Assembly: GCF_020524165.1 (NCBI RefSeq)
Contig: NZ_JAIVKU010000004.1
Span: forward strand, 1-64,000
DNA: 64,000 nucleotides
Direction of reading: 5' to 3'
Source: Guptibacillus hwajinpoensis
GTDB taxonomy: Bacteria > Bacillota > Bacilli > Bacillales > Guptibacillaceae
Below the pieces are notes generated by a model. It made no database searches. It was given only the letters and a program-made list of their open reading frames with translations, and was not told the DNA's origin. Made by a program: the position numbers and the translations under genes. This document shows, piece by piece, positions 28,764-39,875 of this stretch (position 1 is the stretch's first letter; each line of letters starts with the position of its first letter).

Positions 28764-29906
28764 ATGAGTGGAATTTATATGGATCATGCTGCGACATCAC
28801 CGGTCCATCCCGATGTGATTGAAGCGATGGTTTCATCACTAAAAAGTGATTTTGGTAATCCTTCAAGTATACATCAGTTCGGCCGTAAGTCGCGTCATGC
28901 GCTTGATGAAGCAAGAAATAATCTTGCGAGCAGTATTCATGCTCAAGCTAATGAAATTATTTTCACAAGCGGAGGGACAGAAGCAGATAATCTAGCCATT
29001 GTAGGAGCTGCTAAAGGAAACCTTGCTAAAGGAAATCATATTATCACAACAGTGATTGAGCATCATGCTGCACTGAATGCGTGTAAAGGACTTGAGAAAG
29101 AAGGTTTTGACGTCACGTATTTACCTGTAGATGAGAAGGGTAGAATTTCGATAGCTGATCTTGAAAAGGCGATCTGTCCAGAAACGATCTTGATTACGGT
29201 TATGTATGGAAACAACGAAGTGGGGACCATACAACCTATTTCAGAGATCGCCAGGATAGCAAACGAATCTGGCATTATATTTCATACAGATGCCGTTCAG
29301 GCGTACGGGTTGATTAACATTAATGTGAAGGATCTAGGAGTTGATCTACTTTCTGTTTCCTCTCATAAAATTAATGGTCCTAAGGGTGTAGGTTTTCTAT
29401 ATGTAAAAGACGGTACAAGACTTGTTCCTTATTCATATGGTGGAGAGCAGGAGCGTAAGCGTCGTGCTGGTACGGAAAACGTGGCTGGCATCGTTGGAAT
29501 GGAGAAGGCAGCTGAGCTAATGCATGAAGACCGAGAGGCAAAAGTGGCGCTTTATCAAAATATGAAGCAAGTTATGCTAAATACTTTTGAAGAAGAATCA
29601 ATTTCTTATCAGGTAAACGGAGATGAGCAGCACATGCTTCCTCATGTTTTGAATATTAGCTTTCTAGATGCAAAGGTTGAACCTATGCTAATGAACCTTG
29701 ATCTTGCGGGAATTGCTGTTTCAAGTGGATCGGCTTGCACTGCAGGGTCGCATGAACCGTCCCATGTGTTAACCGCTATGTATGGGGATACTGAACGAAC
29801 TCAAACCGCTATTCGTTTTAGTTTTGGATATGGAAATACGATTGATGATGCGAAGAAAGCTGCTGGTGAAGTCGTTAAGATTGTCAATCGATTAAAGAAG
29901 TTATAA
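28764..29906 (+). CDS. Cysteine desulfurase (IscS/NifS family, YrvO type)
   Basis: PLP enzyme releasing sulfur from cysteine, 380 aa. PLP lysine in SVSSHKINGPKG, substrate-binding region MYGNNEVGTIQPI, and catalytic cysteine in SSGSACTAGSHEPSHVL. In B. subtilis the homologue YrvO passes sulfur to MnmA, encoded immediately downstream here. RBS AAGAGGTGA. Confidence 0.94.
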   Translation: MSGIYMDHAATSPVHPDVIEAMVSSLKSDFGNPSSIHQFGRKSRHALDEARNNLASSIHAQANEIIFTSGGTEADNLAIVGAAKGNLAKGNHIITTVIEHHAALNACKGLEKEGFDVTYLPVDEKGRISIADLEKAICPETILITVMYGNNEVGTIQPISEIARIANESGIIFHTDAVQAYGLININVKDLGVDLLSVSSHKINGPKGVGFLYVKDGTRLVPYSYGGEQERKRRAGTENVAGIVGMEKAAELMHEDREAKVALYQNMKQVMLNTFEEESISYQVNGDEQHMLPHVLNISFLDAKVEPMLMNLDLAGIAVSSGSACTAGSHEPSHVLTAMYGDTERTQTAIRFSFGYGNTIDDAKKAAGEVVKIVNRLKKL

Positions 29907-29932
29907 AATGATCAGGACACAATTTGTGTTAA

Positions 29933-31066
<1,134 letters not shown>

Positions 31067-31072
31067 TGACAC

Positions 31073-31104
31073 GCCTCATTTCAAAAAGAAATGAGGCTGT
31101 TTTT
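31073..31104 (+). terminator. Terminator after mnmA
   Basis: GCCTCATTTC pairs with GAAATGAGGC around AAAAA, followed by TGTTTTTT. Confidence 0.88.
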
Positions 31105-31174
31105 TGAGGTGAAGAATCAGCTGCTAACTTATGCTAAACTAGAGAATAAGCGAAAGAAATAAGGAGTTTTTAAG

Positions 31175-31843
31175 ATGAGCCAAAAAAATGAACAAGCGAT
31201 TGAAGCGATGAATAATGGAGAATTAGAAAAAGCTGTAACGCTACTTTATGAAGCGATTGAAGAAAATCCGGACGATCCGGTTGCTTATACAAATATCGGA
31301 AACCTTTTGGCGCAAGCAGGAGAGGTGAAACAGGCCGTGGCATATTTTGAAAAAGCGATTGATCTAGATGAAACACAGGGAACTGCATACTACGGCGCAG
31401 GGAATGCCTTTTTTGAACTAGAACAATACAAAGACGCTGCAGACATGTATCAAAAAGCGATTCAGCAGGGGCTTGATCAAAGCGATGTTCACTTTATGAT
31501 GGGTCAATGCTTTATGATGCAGGATGCTCTTCGTTTAGCGCTTCCGTTCTTCCAACGAGCTGTCGAACTAAATGAAGAAGACTCAGAAGCGCGTTTCCAA
31601 TATGCTCTATGTCTAGCGCAACAAGGGTCGGTCGATTTAGCCCTTCCGCAGTTTGAAAGAGTTGTGCAAGAGGACCCAGAGCATGCCGATGCGTGGTTTA
31701 ATCTTGGTGTTAGCTATGCCTACCAGGAACATTTAGCAAAAGCGTTAACTTGTTTTGATCGTGCCCTGGACATTCAACCAGATCATCTTCTAGCAGGTAA
31801 CGGTAAAAAGCAAATGGAGCAAGCGATGAACAATAACAATTAA
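31175..31843 (+). CDS. yrrB: TPR repeat protein (YrrB type)
   Basis: 222 aa consisting almost wholly of six tetratricopeptide repeats, with typical spacing in AYTNIGNLLAQAGEVKQAVA, AYYGAGNAFFELEQYKDAAD and AWFNLGVSYAYQEHLAKALT. No signal peptide or membrane helix, so probably a cytoplasmic scaffold. It sits between mnmA and recD2 as yrrB does in B. subtilis, where a partner is not established. Confidence 0.88.
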   Translation: MSQKNEQAIEAMNNGELEKAVTLLYEAIEENPDDPVAYTNIGNLLAQAGEVKQAVAYFEKAIDLDETQGTAYYGAGNAFFELEQYKDAADMYQKAIQQGLDQSDVHFMMGQCFMMQDALRLALPFFQRAVELNEEDSEARFQYALCLAQQGSVDLALPQFERVVQEDPEHADAWFNLGVSYAYQEHLAKALTCFDRALDIQPDHLLAGNGKKQMEQAMNNNN

Positions 31844-31870
31844 ATTTCTAGTTATTGGAGAGAAGATCTT

Positions 31871-34141
31871 ATGGATCAGCCACAAAAAGGTTATATCAAA
31901 GGAAGACCGATACAGATGATTTTTTTCAATGAAGAAAGTTTGTATGGGGTGGCAAGACTTCGAATATCAGAAACGAATGAAGCCTACGATGAGAAAGAAG
32001 TTGTTGTGAATGGCATGATTCCGCGACTTCTTGAAGATGAGACGTATGTCTTTTACGGACGCTTTACGGATCATCCTCGATATGGAAGACAGTATGCTGT
32101 GGAATCATTTGAACGACAGATGCCTGAATCAAAGCCAGGGCTTGTCCAATACTTATCAAGTGATTTGTTCCATGGAATTGGTGAAAAGACCGCTGAATCG
32201 ATTGTTGATGTACTTGGAGAACGCGCGATTGCTAAGATCATGCGTGATCCCTCGGTACTAAGCCAAGTTCCAAAGTTATCTGAAGAAAAAGCGAAGGGTT
32301 TATACGACTCTCTTATGGAACATCAGGGCCTTGATCAAATCATGATTCGTTTAACCGAATTAGGATTTGGTCCGAGGCTATCGATGAAAATATTTAAAGC
32401 GTATAAGCAGGAAACGTTAGAAATCGTTGAGAAAAATCCTTACCAGCTTATTCAAGATGTAGAAGGAATCGGTTTCCGACGTGCAGACGATTTAGGAAGA
32501 TCGATTGGTATTGAAGGAAAGCATCCCGATCGCATTCGGGCAGCATGTCTTCATACGTTAAATGAACAAACATTACAGGAAGGACATGTGTATCTTGAGT
32601 ATGATGCTCTGATACAATCGGTGAATGAGCTGCTAGGTGACGTACCTGATGAAGCGGATATCTCAAGAGAACTTATTTTTCTTTACGAAAGCGATAAACT
32701 AATTCTCGATCGCGAAAGAATTTATTTGCATTCTCTTTATTATGCAGAAAAAGGACTCGTAACGGGATTAAATCAGGTGATGTCACAAACAGAGTACGCG
32801 GACTCTTTTCCTGAATCTGAATTTTATCGCGCACTTGGAGATCTCGAAGAACGACTTGGCATTCAGTATGCGCCGTCCCAGCGTGAAGCCGTACAAAAAG
32901 CGATATCGTCTCCGTTTATGATCTTAACCGGAGGGCCGGGTACAGGAAAAACAACGGTTATAAAAGGGATTGTTGAGCTTTATGCCGAATTAAACGGACT
33001 TTCTCTTGAGCCAAAAGATTACACAAAGGAAAATCCCTTTCCTGTTCTACTTGTCGCTCCAACTGGAAGAGCAGCAAAGCGTATGAGTGAAGCCACAGGG
33101 TTGCCAGCTTTTACAATACATAGATTACTTGGCTGGAAGGGAGAAGCTGGATTTGAGCACGATGAAAATAATCCGATAGAAGGCAGGCTATTGATTGTTG
33201 ATGAGGTTTCGATGGTAGACGTGTGGCTTGCCAATCAATTATTTAAATCGTTACCTTCTCAAATTCAGGTAATCGTCGTCGGAGATGAAGATCAGCTCCC
33301 TTCAGTAGGACCCGGTCAAGTTTTAAAAGATATGATTGATTCTCATGCCCTTCCAGTTAGCAAACTCACAGATATATACCGACAGGCTGAAGGTTCTTCG
33401 ATTATAGATCTTGCCCACTCGATCAAAGAAGGAAAGCTTCCAGCAGAGTTTCGTAAACCTACGCCTGATCGCAGGTTTTTTCCATGCACACAAACGCAAA
33501 TTATTGATGTTGTTTCTCAAGTGTGCGGAAACGCCTTAAAAAAAGGGTATTCCCCTCGAGATATTCAAGTGCTTGCTCCTATGTATCGAGGTTCCGCTGG
33601 TGTAGATCGATTGAACCAGGAGCTTCAGAAGCTATTTAATCCTCCAACAGAACAGAGAAGAGAGCTTATACATGGAGATCTCGTTTATCGAGTTGGAGAT
33701 AAAATTCTTCAATTGGTTAACAATCCAGAAGATCACGTCTATAACGGAGATATGGGTGAAGTCGTTTCTGTCTTCTTTGCAAAAGAAAATGTAGAGAAAC
33801 AGGATCAGCTTGTTGTCTCTTTTGATGGACAGGAAGTGGTATACGATAGGCCGGACTTTAATCAACTAACACATGCTTATTGCTGTTCCATTCATAAATC
33901 GCAGGGTAGTGAATTCCCGATTGTGGTCCTTCCTATTGTAAAAGGATATTATCGAATGCTACGGAAAAACCTTCTTTATACTGCCGTTACGAGAAGCAAG
34001 GATTATTTGATTTTATGTGGCGAAGAAGAGGCGATTAAGCTTGCCATAAACACAGAAGACGATCAGGTTCGAAATACGCAGTTAACGGAGAAATTGCAAG
34101 AAATGATCGGTGAACAAACTATAATTGAAGAGTCGATTTAA
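31871..34141 (+). CDS. recD2: ATP-dependent DNA helicase RecD2
   Basis: SF1B helicase of the RecD2 (YrrC) class, 756 aa, longer than RecBCD RecD because of an N-terminal OB/helix-hairpin-helix region (residues about 1-300, with GIGEKTAESI and VEGIGFRRADDL). Helicase motifs: [41 protein letters not shown], and HAYCCSIHKSQGSEFP. Not part of a RecBCD complex in Bacilli, which use AddAB. Starts 28 bases after the TPR gene. Confidence 0.95.
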   Translation: MDQPQKGYIKGRPIQMIFFNEESLYGVARLRISETNEAYDEKEVVVNGMIPRLLEDETYVFYGRFTDHPRYGRQYAVESFERQMPESKPGLVQYLSSDLFHGIGEKTAESIVDVLGERAIAKIMRDPSVLSQVPKLSEEKAKGLYDSLMEHQGLDQIMIRLTELGFGPRLSMKIFKAYKQETLEIVEKNPYQLIQDVEGIGFRRADDLGRSIGIEGKHPDRIRAACLHTLNEQTLQEGHVYLEYDALIQSVNELLGDVPDEADISRELIFLYESDKLILDRERIYLHSLYYAEKGLVTGLNQVMSQTEYADSFPESEFYRALGDLEERLGIQYAPSQREAVQKAISSPFMILTGGPGTGKTTVIKGIVELYAELNGLSLEPKDYTKENPFPVLLVAPTGRAAKRMSEATGLPAFTIHRLLGWKGEAGFEHDENNPIEGRLLIVDEVSMVDVWLANQLFKSLPSQIQVIVVGDEDQLPSVGPGQVLKDMIDSHALPVSKLTDIYRQAEGSSIIDLAHSIKEGKLPAEFRKPTPDRRFFPCTQTQIIDVVSQVCGNALKKGYSPRDIQVLAPMYRGSAGVDRLNQELQKLFNPPTEQRRELIHGDLVYRVGDKILQLVNNPEDHVYNGDMGEVVSVFFAKENVEKQDQLVVSFDGQEVVYDRPDFNQLTHAYCCSIHKSQGSEFPIVVLPIVKGYYRMLRKNLLYTAVTRSKDYLILCGEEEAIKLAINTEDDQVRNTQLTEKLQEMIGEQTIIEESI

Positions 34142-34143
34142 AA

Positions 34144-34171
34144 AGGTCAGAGAGCTTCTCTGGCTTTTTTT
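34144..34171 (+). terminator. Terminator after recD2
   Basis: GTCAGAGA and TCTCTGGC pair with a short loop, then seven T. Confidence 0.78.
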
Positions 34172-34258
34172 GTTGGAGTGGTTTCTGTATAGAATGATTG
34201 CTGTATGGGCAGGATGGAGTATATCTTCTTAAATAGCTGGATTAGGAGGCATATGGAG

Positions 34259-34447
34259 ATGCATTGTCCAAATTGTAAAAGTAAAAATATAGGAAAAATC
34301 GGTGCCAATCAATTCTACTGTTGGAACTGCTTTGTGGAAATGTCTGTGATCAAAGGCGTCCTATCACTTCATCAAGTAGAAGAAGATGGTTCACTTACAT
34401 CCCTTGATGATTTATTTGAAGATTATGATATGCGAGTGGAACTGTAG
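34259..34447 (+). CDS. Small zinc-ribbon-like protein
   Basis: 62 aa beginning MHCPNCKSKNIGKIGANQFY, with CPNC and CWNC forming a four-cysteine zinc ribbon and an acidic C-terminus. ATG 34259 lies 9 bases after AGGAGG (34244-34249); the frame is open upstream to 34205 without a site. Similar short proteins precede the AI-2E family gene in Bacilli. No function known. Confidence 0.7.
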   Translation: MHCPNCKSKNIGKIGANQFYCWNCFVEMSVIKGVLSLHQVEEDGSLTSLDDLFEDYDMRVEL

Positions 34448-34477
34448 ATGGTACATGGCTAGCAGGAGGGATAGATT

Positions 34478-35542
34478 GTGAAGCGTGAATGGAACCTTAA
34501 TTGGCTCATTTATTTAACAACCCTTCTGCTTGTTTTTCTTTGTGTTTATTTGCTATTAAAGTTAGCGCCAATTTGGGAGCCAGTCCTAAATGTGCTAACT
34601 GTATTAATTGTTCCTTTTCTAATTGCTTCTCTTATTACGTATTTACTGCATCCGATTGTTGAAAAAATTCACAAAGAAGGACTGCCGCGAGGAGTAGCTG
34701 TACTTTTAATTTACGTTCTCTTTTTTGGTGGAACAGGATATGCAATTGTGAAAGGAATTCCACATATTGTGAAGCAAGCACAAGAGTTGATGGAGAACGT
34801 ACCAATGTTTATCGATATGTATCGGGATGCGGTACATCATACTTATGACTTTACAGCTAATTTACCGCCCGCGCTCCAAGAAAAAGTGGATCAAACGTTT
34901 CAGGATGTGGAGGAAGCCGTTAACCGTACGTTAACGCTTGCGATTGAATTAGCAAAAAAGCTTTTAAGTTCTTTTTTTATTATCATGATCATCCCCTTTA
35001 TTGTGTTCTATTTGCTAAAAGATTTTGAAACGTTAAAGAAAACCGCTTGGAAAGTCACACCTCCGAAGTGGAGAAAGCCGGGTAGAAACTTATTAATTCG
35101 AATTGATGAATCACTTGGAAATTACATTCGAGGTCAATTTTTTGTCATTAGTGTTCTCGGTGTTCTCGCAGCGCTCGGTTTTTGGCTAATCAAGCTTCCC
35201 TATGCAATCCTGCTCGGGTTTATTGTTGGTGTAACAGATATCATTCCATATTTTGGCCCTTTTTTAGGTGCGGCGCCAGCACTATTAATCGCGTCGACTG
35301 TTTCAGTAAAAATGACAATCATTACGATTGTTGTTATTATTGTTTTGCAGTTTATCGAAAGTAATATCCTTTCCCCTTATATTGTAGGGAAAAGTTTGCA
35401 TATTCACCCGGTCATTATCATCTTTGGGCTACTCGCAGGAGGAGAAATTGCCGGAGTGGTTGGATTGATACTCGCAGTTCCGGCTCTTGCTGTATTAAAG
35501 GCGCTCATTCTCGATCGAAATGAAGATGAACGAAGCAATTGA
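34478..35542 (+). CDS. yrrI: AI-2E family membrane protein (YrrI type)
   Basis: 354-aa polytopic protein of the AI-2E/PerM family: eight predicted helices, with the family stretch GFIVGVTDIIPYFGPFLGAA and the C-terminal PYIVGKSLHIHPVIIIFGLL. Members have been linked to autoinducer-2 export or Na+/H+ exchange, but this one cannot be assigned. GTG start 7 bases after GGAGGG. The alaS promoter -35 overlaps its stop. Confidence 0.88.
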   Translation: MKREWNLNWLIYLTTLLLVFLCVYLLLKLAPIWEPVLNVLTVLIVPFLIASLITYLLHPIVEKIHKEGLPRGVAVLLIYVLFFGGTGYAIVKGIPHIVKQAQELMENVPMFIDMYRDAVHHTYDFTANLPPALQEKVDQTFQDVEEAVNRTLTLAIELAKKLLSSFFIIMIIPFIVFYLLKDFETLKKTAWKVTPPKWRKPGRNLLIRIDESLGNYIRGQFFVISVLGVLAALGFWLIKLPYAILLGFIVGVTDIIPYFGPFLGAAPALLIASTVSVKMTIITIVVIIVLQFIESNILSPYIVGKSLHIHPVIIIFGLLAGGEIAGVVGLILAVPALAVLKALILDRNEDERSN

Positions 35543-35568
35543 CAAACGATTCATGCTCTGACTATAAT
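35539..35568 (+). promoter_or_regulatory. Sigma-A promoter for alaS
   Basis: TTGACA (35539-35544), 18-base spacer, TATAAT (35563-35568). The -35 overlaps the stop codon of the preceding gene. Confidence 0.87.
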
Positions 35569-35575
35569 TATTCCA

Positions 35576-35848
35576 GAGATTAAGAAACAAACACATTGAC
35601 GGATCCAGTATGTTGCCCCCTATTCTTGAGTACAAGACGTATTCGTTAGAGAGAAGCTCCGTGGCTGAAAGAGCTTTAAGAATAAGATCAACAGAACGCT
35701 AATCCTGAGTGCGGATTAATCCCCGCCGTCTCGACCTCGTTACGGTCGCTTGAGGTGATAGGCGAACTTGCCTATAACCAGGGTGGTACCGCGTGAGTAT
35801 GGAATCAAAACTCTCGTCCCTGATTTATTCAGGGATGGGAGTTTTTTT
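35576..35848 (+). promoter_or_regulatory. T-box riboswitch, Ala specifier, controlling alaS
   Basis: The specifier loop contains GAAC-GCT-A (35694-35701), so the codon is GCT (Ala). A GGCTGAAAGAGC distal loop is present upstream. T-box core AGGGTGGTACCGCG 35780-35793. Terminator 35811-35848: TCCCTGA and TCAGGGA with T7. The terminator arm is nearly identical to that of the hisS T-box. Confidence 0.94.
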
Positions 35849-35915
35849 GTATTTAAAAAAACGCCACCTAAATATAGCGCTAGATTTTAATCAGAATTGA
35901 AGGAGGATGTTTCGA

Positions 35916-38549
35916 ATGAAAAATTTATCGTCAGCTGAAGTAAGACAGATGTTTATCGATTTCTTTAAAGAAAAAAGTCACTCGGTGGAACCAAGTGCAT
36001 CACTTGTACCTCATGAAGATCCAACTTTGTTGTGGATCAATAGCGGAGTTGCTACATTAAAGAAATATTTTGACGGGCGCGTTACCCCTGATAATCCACG
36101 AATTGTGAATGCACAGAAGTCAATTCGTACGAATGACATTGAAAATGTAGGGAAGACAGCACGTCACCATACTTTTTTTGAAATGCTTGGAAACTTTTCA
36201 ATTGGAGATTATTTTAAAGAAGAAGCGATTGAATGGGGATGGGAATTTTTAACGAGTAAAGATTGGATTGGTTTTGAAGCTGATAAATTATCGGTAACGA
36301 TTCATCCAGAAGATGAGGAAGCTTATACGATATGGAGTGAAAAGATTGGACTCCCAGAAGAACGTATCATTCGTCTAGAGGGAAACTTCTGGGATATTGG
36401 TGAAGGACCAAGTGGACCAAATACGGAGATTTTCTATGACCGTGGTGAAGAATATGGTTTAGAAGATCCAGAAGAAGAGCTCTATCCTGGTGGCGAAAAT
36501 GAGCGGTATCTTGAAATTTGGAACCTTGTGTTTTCTCAATTTAACCATAATCCGGATGGCACTTATACCCCTTTACCTAAGAAGAACATTGATACGGGGA
36601 TGGGTCTCGAACGAATGGTATCCGTTATTCAAGATGCAAAGACAAACTATGACACAGATCTATTTATGCCGACCATTCGTGAAACGGAGCGAATGGCGGA
36701 AGTGAAGTATGGAGCTTCTCGCGAAGGTGATACTGCTTTTAAAGTAGTTGCTGACCATATTCGAACGGTTACGTTCGCAATTGGTGACGGTGCCCTTCCA
36801 TCCAATGAGGGTCGTGGCTATGTATTAAGAAGATTACTTAGACGAGCTGTTCGTTTTGCGAAGCAAATTGGCATTAACCGTCCATTTATGTATGAACTTG
36901 TTCCTGTAGTGGGAGACATTATGGTGGAATTCTATCCAGAAGTGAATGAGAAGAAAGAATTTATTCAGAAAGTGATTAAGAATGAAGAAGATCGCTTCTA
37001 CGAAACCTTAAATGAGGGACTTGCTATTCTTTCAGAAATTATGAAGAAAGAAAAAGCAGCGGGAAATCACGTTATTTCAGGTAGCGATGTTTTCCGTCTA
37101 TATGACACATACGGTTTCCCTGTTGAACTGACCGAGGAGTATGCAGAAGAAGAAGGTATGGAAATTGATCGTACAGGTTTCGAGCATGAAATGGGAATGC
37201 AGCGTAAACGTGCTAGAGACGCTCGTCAGGATGTAGGTTCTATGCAGGTTCAAGGTGGCGCGCTTGGTGATATTTCAGTCGAAAGCGATTTTGTCGGATA
37301 TGAAGAGCGATCTGTCGATACAGAAGTTGTCGCTATCATAAAAGATAAAGAGCTGACTGAAGTAGCGTCAGAAGGCGACGAAATCCAAGTTATTCTACAA
37401 AGCACACCTTTCTATGCTGAAAGCGGCGGGCAAGTTGCAGATCCTGGTGTTATTCGCGGTGAAGATGTGCAACTTCGCGTAACGGATGTCCAAAAAGCGC
37501 CAAACGGGCAGCACGTCCATACGGCAGTTGTTGAATCTGGAACGATAAAAACAGGAGCAAAAATTACAGCTGAAATTAATCGTTCGAACCGTTCGGCAAT
37601 TGTAAAGAATCATACGGCAACCCACTTGCTTCATCAGGCTTTAAAGGATGTTCTTGGTGAGCACGTAAACCAGGCTGGTTCACTCGTAGGTTCAGAGCGC
37701 CTTCGCTTTGATTTCTCACATTTTGGGCAAATTACATCAGAAGAGCTTGAAGAGATCGAAAAGCAGGTAAACGATCAGATATGGGCAAACATTCCAGTAA
37801 ATACGATGGTCAAGCCAATTGATGAGGCAAAAGCAATGGGCGCTATGGCGTTGTTCGGCGAGAAGTATGGAGATACTGTACGTGTTGTGCGTGTTGGGGA
37901 TTATAGTCTTGAATTATGTGGCGGTACGCACGTTCAAAATACAGCAGAGATTGGATTGTTTAAAATTGTTTCTGAATCAGGCATTGGTGCAGGAACGCGC
38001 CGTATTGAAGCTGTAACAAGTGAAGGAGCTTACCAGGTTCTGAATCAACAAGTATCGATTTTGAAAAACACGGCTGACTTGTTAAAATCAAATGTGAAGG
38101 ACGTTCCATCAAGAACAGAAGCACTGCTGGGACAAATTCGTGATTTGCAGCGTCAAAATGATTCTTTAACATCAAAACTTGCGAATGTGGAAGCTAAACA
38201 AATGGCAGGAGATGTACAAGAAATCGATGGTGTGAAAGTTGTGGCAAAACGAATCGATACAGATATGAATAACCTTCGTAGCATTGTTGATGATTTAAAA
38301 GCGCAAATTGGAAGCGTCATTGTCGTATTAGGAAGTGGAGCTGATGGGAAAGTTCAGCTTGCTGCTGGTATTACTGATGATCTCGTGAAAGAAGGTTATC
38401 ATGCTGGAAAGTTGATTAAAGAGCTTGCTACACGCTGTGGTGGCGGCGGTGGTGGTCGTCCTGATATGGCTCAAGCAGGCGGCAAAAACCCTGAGAAGCT
38501 GAATGAGGCACTTGCATACGCAACAGATTGGGTGAAATCCATTTCCTAA
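35916..38549 (+). CDS. alaS: Alanyl-tRNA synthetase
   Basis: Class II synthetase, 877 aa. Begins [17 protein letters not shown]; catalytic core with [20 protein letters not shown]; editing domain zinc motifs HTATHLLHQ and CGGTHV; C-terminal DHHA1-type domain ending [18 protein letters not shown] 35916 is 9 bases after AAGGAGG; the in-frame ATG 35907 overlaps the site. Regulated by the Ala T-box. Confidence 0.97.
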   Translation: MKNLSSAEVRQMFIDFFKEKSHSVEPSASLVPHEDPTLLWINSGVATLKKYFDGRVTPDNPRIVNAQKSIRTNDIENVGKTARHHTFFEMLGNFSIGDYFKEEAIEWGWEFLTSKDWIGFEADKLSVTIHPEDEEAYTIWSEKIGLPEERIIRLEGNFWDIGEGPSGPNTEIFYDRGEEYGLEDPEEELYPGGENERYLEIWNLVFSQFNHNPDGTYTPLPKKNIDTGMGLERMVSVIQDAKTNYDTDLFMPTIRETERMAEVKYGASREGDTAFKVVADHIRTVTFAIGDGALPSNEGRGYVLRRLLRRAVRFAKQIGINRPFMYELVPVVGDIMVEFYPEVNEKKEFIQKVIKNEEDRFYETLNEGLAILSEIMKKEKAAGNHVISGSDVFRLYDTYGFPVELTEEYAEEEGMEIDRTGFEHEMGMQRKRARDARQDVGSMQVQGGALGDISVESDFVGYEERSVDTEVVAIIKDKELTEVASEGDEIQVILQSTPFYAESGGQVADPGVIRGEDVQLRVTDVQKAPNGQHVHTAVVESGTIKTGAKITAEINRSNRSAIVKNHTATHLLHQALKDVLGEHVNQAGSLVGSERLRFDFSHFGQITSEELEEIEKQVNDQIWANIPVNTMVKPIDEAKAMGAMALFGEKYGDTVRVVRVGDYSLELCGGTHVQNTAEIGLFKIVSESGIGAGTRRIEAVTSEGAYQVLNQQVSILKNTADLLKSNVKDVPSRTEALLGQIRDLQRQNDSLTSKLANVEAKQMAGDVQEIDGVKVVAKRIDTDMNNLRSIVDDLKAQIGSVIVVLGSGADGKVQLAAGITDDLVKEGYHAGKLIKELATRCGGGGGGRPDMAQAGGKNPEKLNEALAYATDWVKSIS

Positions 38550-38628
38550 TTTGGTTTTAGTAGTGTACAATAAGAATTAGTTGACTAGTTACGATTCTAG
38601 ATGGGGATCGGAGAAAGAGGTGTAAGGA

Positions 38629-38892
38629 ATGAGTTCGATGGACAAAACAATGAAATTTAATTTTCCAGACGACGCATACAATCACGATGTCCAGGAAGTG
38701 TTGCTCACAGTCTATAGCGCTCTTCAAGAAAAGGGCTACAATCCGATTAACCAGATTGTGGGTTACCTCCTTTCTGGGGATCCGGCTTACATTCCGAGAC
38801 ACAATGATGCGAGAAGCTTAATTCGGAAACTTGAACGTGATGAATTAATTGAAGAGCTTGTGAAATCGTATCTTACTCATCATCAGAGATAA
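38629..38892 (+). CDS. yrzL: IreB-family regulatory protein (YrzL)
   Basis: 87 aa of the IreB (DUF965) family: [40 protein letters not shown] and [17 protein letters not shown]. The Enterococcus homologue is phosphorylated on a threonine by the kinase IreK; that kinase is not in this window. Conserved alaS-yrzL-ruvX order; 9 bases separate it from ruvX. Confidence 0.9.
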   Translation: MSSMDKTMKFNFPDDAYNHDVQEVLLTVYSALQEKGYNPINQIVGYLLSGDPAYIPRHNDARSLIRKLERDELIEELVKSYLTHHQR

Positions 38893-38901
38893 GGAGACAG
38901 C

Positions 38902-39321
38902 ATGAAAACACTTGGATTGGATGTCGGTACGAAAACAATCGGTGTCGCGCTAAGCGATGCGATGGGTTGGACGGCACAGGGATTAGAAACAGTGAAACGT
39001 GACCCAGAGAGGCAGGATGTGATTCCTGATCGTTTAATGGAAATCATTAATGGGAATGATGTCAGCAAGATTGTTGTTGGACTTCCTAAAAACATGAATG
39101 GTTCAATTGGTCCGAGTGGTGAAGCTTGTCAGGCATTTGCAGAGCTTATTCGAACGAGTACCAGTTTGCCAGTAGAAATGTGGGATGAGAGATTAACAAC
39201 TGTCGCTGCTGAACGCATGCTAATCAGTGCTGATGTGAGTCGTAAGAAAAGGAAGAAAGTGATCGACAAGATGGCTGCTGTTATGATTCTGCAAGGATAC
39301 TTAGACAGCAAGCAAAATTAA
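38902..39321 (+). CDS. ruvX: Putative Holliday junction resolvase RuvX/YqgF
   Basis: 139-aa RNase H-fold protein: [19 protein letters not shown] holds the first acidic residue, [11 protein letters not shown] the conserved strand, and [16 protein letters not shown] the second. YqgF proteins act in 16S rRNA 5'-end processing and resolve junctions in vitro; which role dominates is open. Within the yrzL-ruvX-DUF1292 operon. Confidence 0.93.
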   Translation: MKTLGLDVGTKTIGVALSDAMGWTAQGLETVKRDPERQDVIPDRLMEIINGNDVSKIVVGLPKNMNGSIGPSGEACQAFAELIRTSTSLPVEMWDERLTTVAAERMLISADVSRKKRKKVIDKMAAVMILQGYLDSKQN

Positions 39322-39333
39322 TGAGGTGAAAAC

Positions 39334-39618
39334 ATGGAGGAAAAAGAACGCATTATCATTCCAGATGAAAATGGAGACGAACATTTATTTGAAGTTCTCT
39401 TTACTTTTGATGTAGCTGAGAACGGACAATCTTATATGACAGTTGTTCCAGCTGATCAGGCAGATAGCGAAGAAGAAGTGGAAGTTTACGCTTTCCGTTA
39501 TGAAGAAGAAGATAACGAAGAACGCGACTATAAGCTTTTCCCGATTGAATCAGATAAGGAATGGGAAATGGTTGAAGAAATGCTCAACACTTTCTCTGAA
39601 GAAGAAGAGAACGAATAA
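39334..39618 (+). CDS. yrzB: DUF1292 family acidic protein (YrzB)
   Basis: 94 aa, strongly acidic, beginning EEKERIIIPDENGDEHLFEV with a repeated EE/ED C-terminus (YRYEEED-like); the pattern fits DUF1292. Cytoplasmic, function unknown. Starts 12 bases after ruvX and ends at a terminator. Confidence 0.87.
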   Translation: MEEKERIIIPDENGDEHLFEVLFTFDVAENGQSYMTVVPADQADSEEEVEVYAFRYEEEDNEERDYKLFPIESDKEWEMVEEMLNTFSEEEENE

Positions 39619-39623
39619 CGTTC

Positions 39624-39655
39624 AAAAAGCTACCGGTGACGGTAGCTTTTTTCTT
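39624..39655 (+). terminator. Terminator after yrzB
   Basis: AAAAAGCTACCG pairs with CGGTAGCTTTTTT around GTGA. Confidence 0.87.
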
Positions 39656-39819
39656 TGGTTAACGTTGGTGCGTGGCTAAACATAAAGTTTGAAGAATTTA
39701 AGTACATTAGCCAACTTAAGGTAACGATTTGTGACTGATTTCTGGAAATGACTACAAACCTTTATCGTTAACTTGTATAATACATGTTGGAGTAAAAATG
39801 ACGAACGTTAGCAATACCG

Positions 39820-39847
39820 CTGACAATATGTCGACTTGTAGTATAAT
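39820..39847 (+). promoter_or_regulatory. Sigma-A promoter for mltG
   Basis: CTGACA (39820-39825), 16-base spacer, TATAAT (39842-39847). A second TATAAT lies about 65 bases upstream without a clear -35. The promoter lies inside the longest open frame, supporting the later TTG start. Confidence 0.7.
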
Positions 39848-39875
39848 AGGTGAAGAGCGAAAGGGGGCCGCGGCG

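Noticed and set aside
39798..39875. Longer MltG from ATG 39798
   Set aside because: The mltG promoter -10 (39842-39847) lies within this stretch, and a proper ribosome site precedes TTG 39876.
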